Origin: Apostichopus japonicus
Taxonomy: Eukaryota > Echinodermata > Holothuroidea > Aspidochirotida > Stichopodidae
Direction of reading: 5' to 3'
NCBI RefSeq assembly: GCF_037975245.1
Contig: NC_092579.1
Location: 30,465,666-30,529,665, forward strand
Length of the DNA stretch: 64,000 nucleotides
Shown here in pieces: positions 9,757 to 24,422 of the stretch (position 1 is its first letter; every line of letters starts with the position of its first letter). Both the position numbers and the translations under genes were made by a program. The notes below the pieces were generated by a model. The model was not told the DNA's origin, did no database searches, and was given only the letters and a program-made list of their open reading frames with translations.

Positions 9757-10902
9757 TCGCACACATTGTGTGAAATAAAGTTACTAAATATATGGAGGGA
9801 ATATTAGTTACTACTAGTTACGTACGCCCTGCGATATTCCAACACTTGGGAGTTTTAAATGGAGCCTTGCGCGAGAGCTCTATGTAAGTAATACTACAGT
9901 GTATCGATTAAGCATTGTAGGTGAGTACTGTAACGTTAGGTAACGCAGGTCAGTTCTATCGGCCTGAGGCTTAAGTCTTGCCCTTAGTGATTATTCTTAC
10001 TTTTAGCCAAGGAAGCAAAACCTTCAAATTGCTTCCGTCTAACATTTTGGGGTGAACAAATCCCAAGTACACACACTCACAGTTAAGCATATGAAAAACA
10101 TAACAATTGTTTGACTGAATATCTTTCTTTCTTTTAAAAAAACCCACAAATTCCTCTCGAAAGAACCAAAATTCCAATCCTTTGCACGGATGATTGAATT
10201 TGTTTGAAAACAAATAAATCATAACAATCAACCGAAAGTACTTTGTTAACAACAACTCCATTTCAGCCTTTCATGATGAAAATAGTCAATGGTGGTTTCC
10301 AAATTTCTTGTGATTTGCTTGCGGCTAATAGCCCTTATCATTGTCTACAAGCATTCTTGCATTTATAGTTTTCAAGGAACTCAAAGGGTGTTGTTTAAAT
10401 ACAATATGGTAATTCGGAAAATCCCTTTTCTTTTAGTTTGACATAAACTGGCAAACTAAAAGAATAGGGATTTGTTCGAAGTGTTGATCATTTGCGGCAA
10501 ACTCTAGCCGTCTGTTGGACAACCTAAGTAGTGTTTTACGGTGCAGTCTGAAGTGAATTTTGGTCGTCTTGGACGATCGAACGGCCGTTAAATTTGTTTC
10601 TCTGATAGCTATGATCACAGTAATCGCTCTACTGTCTGTATCAGTTAGCTTGAATGACGTTAAACCGGGACTCTCTAATTACAATACAGAACCAGCAGCA
10701 GCAGCTAGGTCACTTCTATTTCTTGCAACCATTACATAGTCACAAAAACTGGTCACATTTGACACTGCTCAACTAAAGAGCATGTTCACTTGTTGTCGTT
10801 TTTATATGAAAATAGTATATAAATTTGGATGGCAAATCTTCTGAGTTAAGCATATCAGTATTTTGGTATAGAGATATTTTACTTCTACTTGACAGTATTC
10901 AG
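9757..10902. other. No gene seen
   Basis: Unique-looking DNA. Minus-strand open frames at 9971-10261 and 10433-10618 have biased, motif-free translations and no exon signals, so no gene is called. Confidence 0.45.
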
Positions 10903-12246
10903 CAGGGGCGTATCCAGGATTTTCCAATAGGGGGGCGCCAGGCATGAATGATCGCCGTCCTGGGGGATGGGTCTAAGGGGAGGGGTGTACAATTTTTGCT
11001 TTCAAAGAAGGGCTGAAATGCAAAATGGTGTCATATGCATGGGCGGCGATCCGTACTTCCGAGTGTGAGGGGGGGGGGGATATGACCTTGTTGACTATCT
11101 AAGCGTAGCGCCACCATGGGTTGGCGCGAAGCGTACAAGAAAATTTTGGGATTAACAAACCCTCTAGATGGCCGGAAACGGCACTTCCCGAGGTTTCCAC
11201 GCGGCATATACCTAACTTTAAAATAGGGATGTCATGTCCGAAATATCTCATAATCAGGATCCAAAATACTTTTTTTTTAAATTTCGGGTGTTATTTTGGG
11301 AAAATGGCCCCTGTCAATCTTGTTTCAGGCGCAACGTTAGAATGTTCGAGAGCTCTGTTATATTATTCGATGAAGAAAATGGCCTCATGCAGGCTATTAT
11401 AGGCCTATACACATGCAATACACAATTACACATAGTTACATTCCTAGGTACCGATTGCTAGGGCATCCAGGTGAAACGTGTATTAAGCATTACCCTGGTT
11501 ACATGAGATTCTCAGCTGTTCGAGGGAACATGTACGTGTGTAGGCCTACTATAGGGCCTATATGAATACTATCAGGGTGCATATATGTACTATATCAATA
11601 CCGTGCGCGCAATAATACATTTTGTTGTTATAGGGCCAATGAAGCCTACAGTCAACTATTTTTGCTTTATATAGACGCTTTATTTGAAAAGATCGCACTG
11701 CGTTTATGGTAGGCGAGAAATGAAGCTAAAAAAGAGCCGTACATTAACGAAGATGCATAAATGTAGGCATGAAAATATTCTTATCCCTGGCATTTGGTGG
11801 GGGGGGGGGATATGGTGCATTACATCCCCTCCACCCATTTTCATGGGGGGATATATCCCCCCTCCACCCAGGATCGCCGGCCATGGCCATATGTGATCCA
11901 TTTTTCGACCTTAATAATAAGCAACATTTCCAGTAAATATGGACACAAAAGGCAAAATTTAGTATGGCTGGCATGTCATTTAGTGTTTATAGTGATAATA
12001 CAAATACAATTACCATCTATGTTTCTAAAACTATTATGCCGCCGAACTTCGCCAGAACCTTTTTTTGGCAAACAAAAAATAAAGCATACGGGAGGGGGGG
12101 GGGGGGGGGGTTGAGCGATCACCGACATCTCACATAAAGGTCGTCATCAATTTTTTTTTTTTTTTTGCTAAACTTTTCTTTTTTTTTGGTGACGGCCAAT
12201 AGGGGGGGCGCGCGCCTGTTGCGCCCCCCCCCTGGATACGCCCCTG
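10903..12246. mobile_element. Non-autonomous DNA transposon with CAGGGGCGTA termini (hAT-like)
   Basis: Perfect 16 bp terminal inverted repeats are present: CAGGGGCGTATCCAGG at 10903-10918 and CCTGGATACGCCCCTG at 12231-12246. TTCAG lies immediately outside both ends (10898-10902 and 12247-12251), a possible 5 bp target duplication. The CAGNGGCGTA-type end is characteristic of many hAT elements, but hAT normally duplicates 8 bp, so the assignment is provisional. The G-rich subterminal sequence on the left is mirrored by C-rich sequence on the right. The interior has G runs at 11069-11079, 11799-11809 and 12094-12110 and no transposase. Confidence 0.8.
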
Positions 12247-13744
12247 TTCAGTTGCATTACATTGAACAGTGCTTACTATCCCTGCAGGGCTAAGTTAACT
12301 GCAGCCAGCATTTTTTTGCATGTAGTTTGCAATGGTATTGGAAGGCTCAAGGTTGTGTTTCATGTACTGTACTCTGTCATGGCTGTTAGCTCCTCTTGGG
12401 ACAATCTTCTATTTCTGCCAAAACAAAATGACACATAACAGCAAAAAAGAGTTATTATTTCTGGACCTAACAGAAGCTGGTCACATATGTTAGAAATCAT
12501 TTTAAAAGTTAAACAAAGTCAATTCCAAAGGTCTTTTATTTGAGTTTTGTACCATGTTTAAATACTTACCAGTTTATTTCTATATGAACATTCCTCTGTA
12601 CGATAGGGCAGTGACATCTCCAATGAAAACTGTAAATGTGTCCCTCTTTTAATGTTCAGAAAATCAATGCCATAAGAAGTGCCTGCTTTGAGCAGTTCAG
12701 TTTATTGAGATTTACACCAATTTCATGATCTGCTATATGCCTAAAATGGAAATATAATCTGCATAACTTACAGGGCTCCAAAACCTACTTCTGGGGAGTA
12801 TAATCGTAGTATAAGAACAGCATGAGATGTAATAATCCAACAATTCATATTCATGTCTGTTTTATATTGTAAGGTTTACAACATCAGGAGTGCAAAGCTG
12901 TGACCTAGTTATATGTGGTGTTTCATTTTTACATTTCTTATGTGGTAAAGCTTACATGCCACTAGGCTTAGACTATACCTATATCATTGCATGGATAGGC
13001 TAGCCTAATTAACTGACATTTCAGCCAAAACCTGTTAAAGTTTGACACACAGTAGCTACCCCTCCCCCCCCCCCCTTTAATACCCAAAACCACTGATTGT
13101 TGACCAATTTAGATTGAAGTATAGTCCAGATAAAGATTAAAACTACACGAGTTGCATGGTTTTTATAATTGAATGGTATAAAATTATCATTTTTTCTCAA
13201 TAAATTTCACATTATCAATACATATAACCCAATTTAGCTTAATTGCTATAGCCTAACCTGCATGGATGGGTATACGTTTTTCACTATGTTAGTCTAGGCA
13301 ACTACAATAAGTGCATTGCATGCAAAAGCAATATTTTCTTTTTTCACTGTCGGCAATTACTAGTATTATAGCCATTTTCCCGAACATGTAGACCACTAGT
13401 GGTCTTAACATATCCACTGTTTAGCCTAGGTCTAGTCTTTTTAAAACCAAAGGCAAGCTACGGGGTCTAAATTGTGCTGACCCAAGCGTAATATTGCTGT
13501 GTATTGTATGGCTTTCGTTAGGTGTGTCCTCAGAAGTTACCGTACACCACAACTACGCCAGTTCGAACGTCTTGAGTCGCGACCAACAAACCGATCAGAG
13601 GCGATGATTGCAATATGCTAATAATCTATTTTAGTTAATTCACTGGTTTACCGCACTGGATTAACCAGGATTATGTTAACTAACGTAGACAATATCCAGG
13701 ATTATGTTAGCATGTTGTTAACCAGAAAATTTTCAGCAGGTTGT
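12247..13744. other. No gene seen
   Basis: Unique-looking DNA with a C run at 13064-13075. No exon, RNA gene or repeat was recognised. Confidence 0.45.
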
Positions 13745-14215
13745 TTTAGAGTGTACGTACAGTAGACTGAACTGTGTTTATCATGCCATAGTGTTATTGT
13801 AACAGCTAGTTCTGGTTATACTAAAAAGCAGAAGTCTAGTACACTGAAGTCGTCGAAACCTCTATGCATTTTGCATTCTGGTTTTATTTTTAAGAACTGT
13901 GTTGGGGTTTTCTTTGCAGAATGAAATATTCATCAACAAATTGTTAAATGATGACCTAAGGCATTTCATTATGCATAGTGTAAGTAAACGTGAGTTCTAG
14001 TAAAAGGTTTCCGTGTTTTTTTTCCAGTTTTCAGGATGTTCAGTTTTAAAATCTATATCATTTTAATCTCTGGAATGCTCTTAAATGGTTAAATTAATGA
14101 TTAGTGCAGTCTTAAATGTTACTAATAATACGTAAAACACGTACACTTAACATTAACAACATAGGACCATTGGATGAAATTCAACACCACTCGTCTTTGC
14201 CATATTTGTAACGAA
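13745..14215. repeat. Second copies of dispersed repeat blocks C (inverted) and B (direct)
   Basis: 13750-13880 is the reverse complement of about 400-530, sharing TTTATCATGCCATAGTGTTA and CAGCTAGTTCTGGTTATACT. 13935-14215 matches about 145-330 in direct orientation, including AAATTGTTAAATGATGACC and TTCAACACCACTCGTCTTTG. The relative orientation of the blocks differs from the first copy. Confidence 0.65.
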
Positions 14216-17200
14216 GTGTTATCATGTTATTTGACGATACAAAAAAGCATATATGAGTTCTGTTTACAATATCGCGCGTACTGACTGTATCACAGAAATG
14301 ACAGTCTGAGAAGGTGACTTTATTGCCGGTGTTATAGACTAAGTAGTTCAACCACTTCAATTGATAAGCTTTATGTATCTTAAGGTCATTTTTCCAATAT
14401 TAAAAGTGTTACGAAACAGAAATATAACAAATCAAAATTAATTTTTTGCCGAAAGTCACCCTTTTGTTAATCGGTTTTTTTCTCCGATATAATGTGAAAT
14501 GGCATACCAACATATCCATACTTAGTCCGTTTTGCACCGATATATTTTTCGTAATGCTGCCCTCACAAGATTCCACTTGATTTCAAAGTTCGAAGTTGGT
14601 TGCCCTTTATAGCGACTGACGTGAATTTTAAGCGACATGAGCAACAATACATGGATGATCACCTTCCGAAATCTAAAGCAGACCCCAATTAGGTGAGAAT
14701 CTTACCTAAAATCCCGAGAAAACATACGTATGTTTTGATACATGATAGGTCCTCCAATTATGATTTGTAAAACTACAATTGGTAAAAATTGTAAATCTGG
14801 TCATAACGGGGATGAAAATTAGTGTAAACATTGTACTCAAATTTCAAATTTCATCAATAACACAGCCGAAAACGTTTCCAAGTTTATTGTATTTGATTTT
14901 CTGGATGGTTATGATTGATATTAACAAGACATTTATGTACCGAACGGAATCGATAATTACTCGCCATGATTTATCATTCCATTCGAGGAAAACTCTGAAA
15001 AACGAAGATTAAATAATTGAATAATTATTTAAGTAACACTACATGTTTGGAGAAATAGTGTAATATAAGCGACCAATACCATCTGATATTCTTAAACTAC
15101 AGCTGGAAAGTTTTCTTGGTATGATATTGTCACGCAATTATACACTTCATTGGTGATATAACGTACTTTATTATCTCACAGTACTTCGAGGGATTTCTTA
15201 ACTTTATAGAAAAGAAGAACAAGAAGAAGAAGAAGCAAAAAGAACCAACCATTTAGAATCGCTTCGTGAATCAATACTTAGCCTTGTTGCATGCAAAGAG
15301 AATACAACAATGTTTGAGTTTGTCTATAGTTTACTTTGCATATAAGAATCTGGGCGGAAACTGTTATTGTCCGTTGACGCTGAATACCAACTAATGGCAC
15401 TTTTGGCTTGAAGAGCGGGGAACAACTTATGTTTAAAATCGATATTACAGACACTTGTATCCGAGGTAGGATAAACGATGGTAAGTTCAATAATGAGGTC
15501 ATTTTTGCAAGTCGGATATTCGACTGTTAACGTTCGTCCAAACAATAAATGTTTGCAAACACTCTTCCTTTAACTTAACATAGGCTGATCTCAAAATTAC
15601 ACTTTTAGACCAACAAAGTAAAAAACTATGACTCTCGTCCCCGTCGGAACTCTTTTTTTTAATTTATTTTTTATTTTGGCCCCGCTTCCGTATACATATA
15701 TATATATATTTGAAATAGTAAAAAAAAAATACAAATATATTCTGGCTGTCACCTACAATTGAGTAGACGCGTGCAGCTGTAACGGCATGAAAAAATGAAT
15801 GAGAGAGGCCTCTTTCATCCTTTTAAAAACTAGAAACATATTTTATACTCGATCTTTTATACGGCTGGGAGCATCGTTCTGGGAGTTCTTACACAGTATG
15901 ATAGGCTGAAATGAAGGGACAGCATAGGACGATAGACAGGTCATTATCCCTTCCTCGATACGTGCAAAAATGCACAAACCTATAACAATTATTAAATTGT
16001 AGATCATCTAAAGGAGTTTATTAATATGTCGTGTGACTATGGAGCTAGCGGTCTATAAAAGTTATACCTCGAGCAGAGTATAGCATATAAACGTTACGCA
16101 TAAATGATTTCACATGGAGGTCCCACTGTGCCGAATAAGTGTCTAATAAATGCTTAAGCGTCCAGGCACTGTATCGGAAACGCATCCTTGCAAAAATGCG
16201 AGTTTATATAGCAGTCTTCTCTGGTCAACGTGTGCAGTCAGACGAACGTTTACCATATAGCTGACCCTTCCAATTTACTTTTATTAATTTTCTTAAATAA
16301 AAAAATGTGATTCGTTACTATATACAACCGTTCAATAAATTTAATTATATAAAGCTGTATAAGTCCAACATTTTATTCCGACGAATAACCTTGAAAGTTT
16401 CAGTCTGCACTCAGGAGTTTTAAACGGCATTTGATTAGAATTTGACTATGGTTTAACTGGTAATATATTAGTTTGATATTACACAGAAGGCCTATATGCA
16501 GGGACAGTTATGATCTTGTTTATAGCAGGTATTATTGTCTGTGCTGCCTCCCATTGTCATGGGACATTGTCAGTATAATCACATTTGGGCACAGTCTCAA
16601 CTCAAGATATCTGGCAAACGTCCTTTTTCTGTCCAACAAAATATATTATATTGCAACTAGATGACTTTAGCATTGCGGAGACTGTTTCTGCTGTTTGCAT
16701 GTGTTTCTTCGACAGAGTTGCCCCATCAATGTTACCAAAGCATGCAGTCATGTCATTACGTTTCCCTCATGTATAGTCTCAGACGAAATTACGAAACCAT
16801 TTTTTTTTGTGGAAAACTTGATCGCTGTTATATGTCAAAATGCAAAACGGAATAACATTATACTAGCCTACTTGAAAAAGAGAAAAAAACGTGAAATTTG
16901 GGCGCAACGTGCTCATAGTTTTCCATGAAATTATAGATAAAAAGAACAGGTTGTGTGCGAAAGAAGTGGAAGGGTATACTATACCAAATCTAACCCTCTC
17001 ATTGAGAAACACTTCATGATTTTTTCATATTTGAAACCATGGTTTGATTTGTCGAGAATTTTCGTCTTGTTTGTGTGAAGTTGTATTGTATTCAAAGTAT
17101 TATCACTGGACAGTAAAGCAGCGTGTGAAAAGTATAAAATGGCTACTGAAAGTTGTCTTCACTTACAAAGACACAAATATCAAGTTGCGAACCGTAGACA

Positions 17201-19740
17201 GAGGTCCCTCCATGACCAGCAGAGAACCCTCATGTCATACATGGAAATTCCTTCATTCGAACGGACATCTAACCGTGCGACCCGGTACGATATTAGTTAC
17301 AAAGGTATGCGAAAGATGTAGAACAAGGGAAGAACTTTAGATAGTCCATGCATGTTGGGAAAAACTGGAATTATCGATTGTCATTATAATGATGCGCACA
17401 GGTCTACGTTATGACTATACTTATCTTGCCCCATGATAGTCATCTTCTACCGATTACTCTAAAGAGGAACAACTGATGAATTTATCTCTGTTTGTTTTAC
17501 CTCTTGAGAACTGTGAAGGTTTTATATCCTGTTATAGTCGTTGGAAGTAACCGAAATATACGATTTGTATATGTAACCGACAGTACCGTCGTTCGGGTTT
17601 TATGAGCTTTGGAAAACATATAAAACTACATTTCCTTGGTGGTCGTAGACTCTCTGTAGTTCGCCTCCGCTAGGGTAGTATTGAAAAAGCCAAATCTATA
17701 GTTAAATTCATGAGCGTCTGCCCATTTTATTAACTGGTATCTGCGTAGGGTGGCCGGGTGAATGGAATGGAAGGGGACACATTGGAATCCATTTCAATGT
17801 TGCGTGGGATCTGCTAGTGGATTAACGCAGACATATGTTGGTCACATTTTATTCCGCTCTAATATTCTCGTATCAATAAAATCATCATATATGATTATGT
17901 AAAGGTTTGTTATGTCATGCACTCAAATGTGATAAAAATAACCTAGGCCATGATTTCAGTGTCATGTGATATAAAATGTTTTAACGTCTATATAACTTGC
18001 CTATTAGAGGGAGAGTTTGGTCAGAAATTATAATCTTGATATGTTCTAGTCCAAGAAGAAATTAAACTTTGTGTGATAGTATAACGTTTCCAAATAGCTA
18101 TCGAGGTTTTCAAGGTGTTGACCTTTAAATGATACTTAACCTCTTCAATGTTCCTTTACGACTTGAGAGATGATGCCGTAGGCTCCTCAGTGCAGGCTTA
18201 TATGTTAATCTTTATCCAATACTTTTGTAAATCATAAGAACTAAACCCAAACTGTTAACTTTCTATTAAAAAAAATAAGAGCATCATTGGATGACATACA
18301 ACACCCATTTGTACTCGAAGTCTTGTAAGGTATTTTAAACATGTCATTTGAGGCCATAAAAGTCTTGTTTACCCCTGAGATTTGTGTTGCATCTGAGGAA
18401 GTGACCTAATGTTTTGTTTTATAGACTTAACAGTTCAGTCACTTTAATTAATGAACCGCAGATGTTTAAACGGTCACTTATTTTAATTAAGTTTTTAACA
18501 AAATCTAACCAGCTGGTCTGTAAGCAATGTCTATTAATGATCTACAAAATATCAGAGTTAATTCTGTGCCTAACGTCATCCCTTTAAGGCCAATGTGATC
18601 ACGCCTCCGATAAGAGTTTCTTTTATTTTGATGCAAATAGGAACATAAATACATAGCATCCTGCATGGTTCAACTTCCATGTAATTCCTCTATGTGCTTG
18701 TGAGATATTTATCATTATCACAAATGTCACAGTTCGTACCCTAATTGAATTGGAGGCAAATATACGTGGGTGATGACAAATTTGGTCACTGACAATGTTT
18801 TTTTTTTAAATTTTTTTATTTGTCACTAGTTGAGCCATGGATTAGATAGGGTTTCAACTTCACGTATTAGATGATGTAAAAGTAACAATATTTCAAGGAC
18901 TGTGGTGATGTCATATTGATAGGCAACTCAATTTGAAAACAGAAAATAGGATTTAAACTTTCAAGTAAGACATAAACCAAATTTGTCAGTGTGCTTCTGA
19001 CATAACTTGTTTGTCTCTTCGAGTTCGACTTTGATACAAACAATCTTTTCAGCTTCTGATGCAGTTATTTTGAAAATGGTTTATAGGGCAAATTCAACAG
19101 GACGGTTATTTTGATTTTGTTTTGAACATGTTACTCTTTCATCAGCCAAGAAAAAAAAGAACAACTTGTAATCTCGACTAACCACGTATAATCACGAATT
19201 CTCCCGTTTCCGTATCATAAGTAGAGCTATATGCAACTGTAATTCCATTTATCCGTTAATGGCAGATTTAATCAGCTCACACGTCATCCGTCTCATAAAA
19301 TACGTATTTTAATTTGTTAATGTACTTTCCAAGAATTTGTTTTAGCATAATTTCTCAACCACTTAAATCTTCTTTAAACCGTCTTTATTGGTAATCAAAC
19401 CTGTCATCAACTTTGATTGCTATCACTTTTAAGGCCCTGTTCTTCATCGCCTTTTTAATTTCAACATTCTGAGGAAATTAACACTTGCGTCAACATTTGT
19501 TGAAGTATATACCGTTTGATTTCTAATCACAGGATTTGATCTTTAGCAATCTAATTACCATATCTTCTATCTAGTAAGGATTTGCTAGAATTCTGGTAAC
19601 ATTTCTTCCTTCTATAGTTCTGGTTGTCACTTCTGACTGGTTCATTTTCGCATGAGTAGGTTTTCATTCTGCTGTGTAGGGACGTTTTTGTCTTCTACAG
19701 AGTGTGGATTGTCGAGTTTACTCAACATATAGTAACGTGT
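14216..19740. other. Long gene-free stretch
   Basis: No exon, RNA gene or well-defined repeat was recognised over 5.5 kb. It holds a short (TA)n at about 15693-15709, an AAG-rich run near 15212-15235 and a weak copy of repeat block B near 18285-18345. Two overlapping minus-strand open frames at 15278-15545 are short, motif-free and lack splice context. Confidence 0.45.
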
Positions 19741-20449
19741 AATATTTAGTCCTGCACACAGCCTCTTTAGCAGGGTTACCCTAACTTTATCCCCCCCCCC
19801 CATGAACCCCTGTGGATGTCAGAGTTGTCCACGAACCCCAGGCTTTTCGAGACACGATCTGAGTCATTATTATGTATAACTACTATAATACGCATAACAG
19901 TGCTTTGTAAAGACCAAGTATCACATGCATGTACGGTACGGTACGGTACTATGGCAACATATGCGCATTGAACGCGAAAAGAATTTGTCGATAGGTACGA
20001 CTTTTGTATATTACTAAATTATATGACATATCAGATGTTAGCTCAACAAAAAGTACTCTAGTTTTGACTTTCAGAAATGTCTCACGAACCCCCTGGGATG
20101 GACTCACGCACCTCCTGTGGGTTCATGCACCCCACATGGTGCACCAGCATGGGTTAGGGAACCCCTGCATGCCTTATAGGGTGTATATGAAATATTACCC
20201 TGATTTTCCATGCTTTCCATGCAAACAAAATTTCTGTTTAAACTATCATTACCCCATTCCTCCTTCCAGGCTCCATAGATTTATCTGGCAACGCACTAAG
20301 CACATTTTCAAAAGTGCTACGTTTCTCAAGTTATAACTCGAAAAGGAGAAATGTTTCAACAATTTATAGCAATCCCCCCCCCCCCAAAGACCCAGAAAAT
20401 CCTCCAGTGTTTGTCCCCTTACGATTTAATAGCATCCTTTACGCCACTG
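19741..20449 (-). mobile_element. Fragment of a hAT-like repeat ending in CAGTGGCGTAAA
   Basis: Read on the minus strand, this region begins CAGTGGCGTAAAGG at 20449, a terminus typical of hAT-type repeats, followed by a G12 run (C run 20374-20385). Toward the other side it contains several related words around GAACCCCTG, GTTCATGCACCCC and CACGAACCCC, which suggest an internal repeat. The opposite terminus was not identified with confidence, so the left boundary is approximate. Confidence 0.4.
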
Positions 20450-20560
20450 ATAGCTCATTATTAAATCATTGCGTCAATTTGTTTCCTTGACAATTATACT
20501 GCGAAGTAAATTTATTAAGTTTTGACAACTGATAAGAAATATTCGCTTTCGAATTTTACC

Positions 20561-20720
20561 CAGTGGCGCATCCAAAATCTTATAAATTAGGGGTATATAT
20601 GAACTTGAAGTTGGTCCCAGTGTAGGAGGGTCTTGGAGCATCCTCCCTGACCCCACCTTCTGACCCCCACCCCCTCCCTTCTCCCAGACTTCAAATGGTG
20701 ACTTCTGAGACATATTTAGA
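20561..20720 (+). mobile_element. Terminal fragment of a second CAGTGGCGCA-type repeat
   Basis: CAGTGGCGCATCCAAAATC at 20561 has the form of a hAT-like terminus and is followed by an AGGGGTAT word and C-rich sequence. Only one end was found, so this is either a truncated copy or the partner end of the neighbouring fragment after rearrangement. Confidence 0.4.
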
Positions 20721-23700
20721 CCACAAATGTGGGGAACCAGAAAGCACTGTGAAACCATTTGTTTGTTATCCCAGGTTCGCGCTTCCATCGGTAAATATTT
20801 TGCTCTCTTATTCTTTGTTCTGGATTGCTTAAGGCTGATCCTATCGCATCGCCGAGATATTCAGCAGATATGACGGACTTTCCCTAAGGGATTAACGAAC
20901 CATTTACAGCACTTTAACTGCTTTGACATTATTTGAAAGTTTTAAATAATTATAAATGGAGTATCAAAATTTTTGACATTAAATCAATTCCTTTCACTTC
21001 CTAGATGGATTCGGTTACCAAGTTTTCAAAGAAATCCAACCTAAACTTAACAAAAAGAACACAAAACAAGTGTTTTTAAGCAAATGTGTATATTGACTGA
21101 TATGGTTTATTGCTGCAACAGTTAATCGTGCTCGCTCGAAGAAATCAACCTATTGGCAGTTTTAGCGAACATTCTGTTATACATTCATGAATGCATATTC
21201 TGGTCATTGAACCAGACGCAGCCGTGTGACTGCCGTGGCATTTATATCATTAACAGGTCGTTTACATGAAGAAACAATCATCTTATATTACGCAGCTGTA
21301 AAACCATGTAACAAGCAGCTAGGTGTCATGAGTCGATACATTATCGAACGATATGTGATTTTCTCAAAGTTACGGTTTTTTTGTCAAATTCTGTAGAATG
21401 TGAAACGGGTTACACGTACCATACACTGATATATTTCGTATGCTATAGATTAATTTCATTTCACTGGACGAGCCTGTATTACTCTAATACTGTTATAAAC
21501 AGTTTTATCGTTATTGGTATTGTTGCTTTAATTATTCCAGGCTACAGTGTCACACTTTTTAGTCAAAAAAGAAGAAAAAAAAACAGTGCTAAAAAATCTA
21601 CATGGCTAAAATCGAGTTCTCACTGGCATCTCCGGATATACAGAATACATAACTCACTGTACGGAGCATGCAGGGTCTATAATATTTGCCGATCATAAGC
21701 AGTAATATACAGGGCTTTATGTTATAGGTAGACCTATATGGAAACCGTCTTACCATATGCTTAATTTCTTAATCTCTACTGGCAAAAATAAAAATGCAAC
21801 TGACTTCTTCGCTACCGGCAAATGAGAGAGTTCACTGGCTTTTGTAGCCATTAAAAAAAAGCCCGAAGTTCGAGGTCTGTTATTCGTAAGGCCTATTCCT
21901 CTAAGACTGTTATTGTTATAATATTTAGCTATTGTTATTGTCATCGTTACATTGTGTAAGGTTTATTACTTTAATTCTTAAGCGTCAGCAAAGCAGCATC
22001 AATGCAGTGATCGATTCCTTTACTTTTCAATGATTTTGACAGTTTTCTATCATTATTATTCGTATAAGGTCTGATGTATAACAAACAAAAACTGCGTGGG
22101 GGGGGGGGGGGGGCTATAAGAATAGAAACCCACGTTTTTTATTTTGATGGTAGCCTATTAAAAATACTGTACAGTAACATGCCCTATTTATATTTCACCC
22201 GGTCTTCTTGTCACTGTTCACTGGTGTTGTAATACTTCTGTCATATTATGGTATTGGTGGCATACTGCATGCAGTCGATAATACCCTGTCTGGTTGTTCC
22301 CAGAAAAATGCCAAAAATAACCCAACAACAATAGAAGTGCATTTTGTTTAGCTATAATTGGTTTTTGTAAGAGCGTGAAAGAAATTTTTCTATTTAGACA
22401 CTATAGGCATTCAGAGAACAGCGAATAACTATTTTCTGGTGAGTGACGAATTTTTACAGCTCTCGTTATAGCTCAAACTCTGTATAGGCCGTCATGGTAC
22501 AGGAAATTGTAGGTAATTGCCTTTGTTTTTTTATTATTTACAATATTCAGTCAGGAAGGCAGGTATTGATATACGACGCTAAACAACCACATATTCAGAG
22601 AAGGGAGAAGCCGAATGACTTGAATTATTTTTAAGTCTTCACGTCTGGTGGCTATCCAGTTAACATCACTTTTACCTCATTTTGGCTGCCACGAATGGCG
22701 AATATTTTAGCAATTAAGTGAGAGGGAACGTTTATCTAGTGGAACGGTCTATAAAGTTGACGAATTGGTATAATTAAGTATTGATGGGAGAGTTATAAGG
22801 AGTATATGCTACCTTAAAGGAAATTTTCTTGTTAGAGACTGGCAGCTTTGTCTATAAACCTTGCAGCTCAGGTTTCAAACTATATCAATAATAACATGAT
22901 TTACTGAAACGTGATTTTACTGGCTGAATTACTTAATGACGAGTAATACACTAATGAATATTCATACGATGTAAGAATTGTCAGTGCCGTGGTAGTTTGG
23001 TGAGGTGTGCAAAACATGACGTATTACTTTCTCTACAGGATAAATAATGAGAGGGGTAAATATTTAGATGACCCGGTGCTAATGACAGACCAACACTAAC
23101 TTCATACCTGTATATTGTATCAGTTTAACACTTGCATGATTTATCTATCTTTACTCTCAAAATTTAATAAACAGTGAAAACTAAAAACATCAAATATTCT
23201 CATGCAAACCTTAATAACAGTTACAAGTTCAATATCCTCTTATGAAAAGCTCAAAGTGTGTCAATCTTGGACGGTTCAATTACCATACCCAAGAAAATAG
23301 TTTTCCCTTTAGGGAAATGTACTTTTATATGGTGATATTGCAGCTAATGAATATGCATTTATCACAACATATTATAACAATAATCAATCATTTCTCAAAT
23401 CAACATCCACTCTGGATTTGTTTTTTAATTTTTATATTCTTTAATTGATGTTTGAAAGAGAACGTAAAGTTCTTAAGATTGTGTTTTACTTTTATGTTTG
23501 CAAGTCATCGCGTATATACTTATATTATCATGTTTAACGCGAGTAGCATACTGTGGTATAATATCCCCTTTGACATATTGTAATGACCCTGCCATTCACG
23601 CTATAGGTAGAATTTCTTTCCTGTTAACTTTATTCATAAACTTAATTAAGCCAATACATCATGAGGCTGTAAGTTTGCTTCGGCCAATTAGGTCAAACTT

Positions 23701-24422
23701 TTTTTCCGTGTGGTATTCTTAGTTTCAGAAGCACTATTATACGCGGAGTGTATTTATCATGAGTTGATCCTTCGGTGTAGAACGGCAAATAAATGTTTCT
23801 TGCAATTATCTTTGATGAATTAGTTTTGTCGTTTTTAATGTTTAGATAAAAGCAGTTTTTGAGTTTACTTTTCAAGAAACGTTTCGAGACTTCTAATGCA
23901 CTATGAAATCTCATCTTGACCGTAAAACAACCGTAAACGACAACAACTCAGCTATACTAATAATAATAGGATGCATGAAGAAATCAGTGGAGAAACGTCA
24001 TGTGTATTGTGCACTATACCACTAAAATGTCATACTTGATAACTCCTTAAAGCAAAAAAAAAATTTGGGATTCTGAAAGGTCCGTGTAAAATTGTACTCG
24101 TTTTTTCTTCTGTTTTTAGAGTAGCTCTGAAAATACCATCAACTTATATCCCCCTTTTTGTGGGGGGGGGGGGGTGGTATTTTGTCAGTCAGTTTCAAGT
24201 ACTTCTCTCTCATTTTAGCAGAGTTATGCTCAACTTTATGAGTTTGTTAAGGAGAGAAGTCTGGATAAGATCTCCAAAGAAACTATAAAAAGGGCGATAT
24301 AAAGAAGAGAGAAAAGAAGAAGATACTACTCAACAATAAAAAGGCCTAATGGATAAGCAAATGAGATTGCACAGAGCAAGAAGACAACACATGGTTTGAC
24401 ATCTAGTTCGTTTCATTCATGC

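Noticed and set aside
15278-15545. Exon encoded by two overlapping minus-strand frames
   Set aside because: The frames are short and overlapping, with no acceptor/donor support and no recognised motif.
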